DNA of 19,668 nt from Pseudoneurospora amorphoporcata (taxonomy: Eukaryota > Ascomycota > Sordariomycetes > Sordariales > Sordariaceae), in assembly GCA_033297205.1 (NCBI GenBank), contig MU859414.1, positions 1-19,668 of the forward strand, read 5' to 3'. The notes below the pieces were generated by a model. It did no database searches. It was given only the letters and a program-made list of their open reading frames with translations, and was not told the origin of the DNA. The position numbers and the translations under genes were made by a program. Of this stretch, positions 18,693-19,668 are shown piece after piece. Every line of letters starts with the position of its first letter. Positions within the stretch are counted from its first letter, which is position 1.

Positions 18693-18991
18693 CGACCAAA
18701 GGTCGATAAGGTACTAAAGGGACCGCGTTATAAATAAAGAGCTCGGCGAGTTCCTCTATTTTTTTCTTAAAATCTTTAATAAGGTCCTTACGGTTGAAGA
18801 CGGTACTGATTTAGCTTATTTCGTTAGTAATATATTCTTCAAACAAATTAAATAACAGCTAGGATTCTTCGAAGTTCTTAGCTAAGGCATCGGCTAGGGC
18901 CTCATTAGGAGTCTTAAATTGGTTGTAGATTTGTAGCAAACGTCTTTTTATATAAGAGGGTGGACTTAACGCGAAGTCTCTCCTCTATAGG

Positions 18992-19385
18992 TGTTACGAA
19001 CTTGAGCGACACAGGGGTCGCCCAAGCCTTCAGGACCTGGTAGCCCCGCCCAGAGGAACTAGTGTAACCCTCAGAAACCAAGAAAGGCACCCAAGCATAC
19101 ACGGGCTCACAGGATGCACAGTGCTCATAGGTGAGCCAACACTACGAGTGAGCAGCATTACTATAGGCATAGAGACACAAGAAGCAGCTACAAGGCATAG
19201 AGTATAAAGGGACGACTGGAGAATTTAGATTGTCAGATAGTTCGACAGTAGTTAATTGATCTTTATTACCGAGACACGTATAACGCTACCATACTTGTTG
19301 TGAACCTTTTGGTTTCACCGAACAGCACTGATAGTCTTTACCTTCAGCTATCCTACTTAGGCAGATCAGACTGCCGTTCGTCACA
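18992..19385 (+). repeat. Solo gypsy LTR, type B (394 bp)
   Basis: Type-B ends and a perfect duplication ATAGG (18987-18991, 19386-19390). It is 52 bp shorter than element 2's LTRs because most palindrome units are missing; one remains near 19122-19135. It keeps TATAAAG near 19203 and a self-primer match with one C to T change (AGTAGTTAA). It interrupts relic X. Confidence 0.93.
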
Positions 19386-19573
19386 ATAGGGCACAAGCTA
19401 TTGAGCTATTCTTTGTTGAATTCTACGAGGGAGGTAGCGAGATCGCGGATGATCCCGTTAGCACGCGGAGGCTTCTTGTGCTTATCTTTCTTAGAAGCAG
19501 ATTCGCTATCCTTAAGAGCAGCCTCCTCTTCCTAAGTATCTTCGTACGACTCATCGTCATCAAGAATATTGTC

Positions 19574-19668
19574 TGTTAACGTGTGGCTAGTACTGTGCCT
19601 TGTAACTGCCCTGTACTACTCAGTAGTATAGTAGGCTGGTCACTGGGGAACTTAGTCTCCATAGAATG
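19574..19668 (+). repeat. Copia LTR, start only (runs off the window)
   Basis: It starts TGTTAACGTGTGGCTAGTAC and matches the first 95 bases of the LTR at 380 almost perfectly. TTGTC (19569-19573) precedes it. Whether it is a solo LTR or the 5' LTR of a full copia element cannot be told here. Confidence 0.85.

Larger units (their letters stand above)
18112..19573 (-). pseudogene. Relic X: unrecognised helical reading frame, interrupted twice
   Basis: Read on the minus strand from 19573. Removing the solo LTR 18992-19385 (one ATAGG) and LTR-C 18381-18692 (one 5-bp flank) leaves a nearly continuous frame with RIP-type stops and one frameshift near 18920-18935. Readable segments: acidic start (NILDDDESYEDT), SKKDKHKKPPRANGIIRDL, EERLRVKSTLLYKKTF, TPNEALADALAKNFEES, FNRKDLIKDFKKKIEEL, YHGYLNETKFAKLCSIYY, YEYKLWGTIAIALKE, YTVYNWVLALEAAL. 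It is mostly helical and charged, without a motif I know. The 5' end is cut by a copia LTR and the 3' end by the minus-strand LTR. The frame running on across both insertion points supports real coding origin; host gene or older element is undecided. Confidence 0.5.

Noticed and set aside
18914..19102. A minus-strand 62-codon frame joining relic X and the solo LTR
   Set aside because: It crosses the LTR boundary at 18992, so it is an accidental fusion; only the part outside the LTR belongs to relic X.

Overview
This window is a graveyard of nested LTR retrotransposons from a filamentous ascomycete (Pezizomycotina). I see no intact host gene, tRNA or rRNA. The fungal assignment rests on three things. 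The chromovirus-type Ty3/gypsy pol carries a C-terminal chromodomain. The mutation pattern looks like repeat-induced point mutation (RIP): copies differ almost only by C/T and G/A transitions, mostly CpA to TpA, and nearly every in-frame stop is TAA or TAG where the sister copy has Gln or Trp. An element-borne reading frame has the Cys spacing of the fungal Zn(II)2Cys6 cluster. Species cannot be named from this.

Layout. 1-1008: the 3' end of a Ty1/copia element (RNase H end, polypurine tract, 3' LTR). 1014-9314: a solo LTR of an orphan family (here LTR-C), split by gypsy element 1 (1166-9153, TSD GGTTG). Element 1 itself carries a 536-bp LTR-like insertion in gag (TSD GTAGG) and a 119-bp LTR-like insertion in its 5' LTR. 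9319-10361: a relic reading frame of unknown origin (relic Y), interrupted by a solo copia LTR (9661-10325, TSD AAGAT). 10362-18111: a minus-strand gypsy LTR cut into three pieces by a solo LTR (10546-10997, TSD ATACT) and by gypsy element 2 (11086-17945, TSD ACTTG). 18112-19573: a minus-strand relic frame (relic X), interrupted by a second LTR-C (18381-18692) and a solo gypsy LTR (18992-19385, TSD ATAGG). 19574-end: the start of another copia LTR.

Gypsy elements 1 and 2 share one plan: LTR, putative self-priming site, gag (coiled coil, capsid-like domain, zinc knuckle), pol in the -1 frame (protease, reverse transcriptase, RNase H, integrase, chromodomain). Then comes an antisense reading frame converging on pol with its stop 25 bp from the pol stop, a 36-bp conserved block with the polypurine tract, and the 3' LTR. 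All coding regions are broken by RIP-type stops. Element 1 has also lost catalytic Asp residues in protease, RT and integrase, while element 2 keeps them.

The most notable signal is the antisense frame. Combining the two decayed copies, all six Cys positions of a Gal4-type cluster are present at identical residue numbers (33, 36, 43, 52, 55, 62), followed in element 1 by a leucine-heptad coiled coil. The LTRs carry variable arrays of GCTCAC-n-GTGAGC palindromes that could be regulator targets. This suggests, but does not prove, that these retrotransposons carried their own transcription-factor-like gene.
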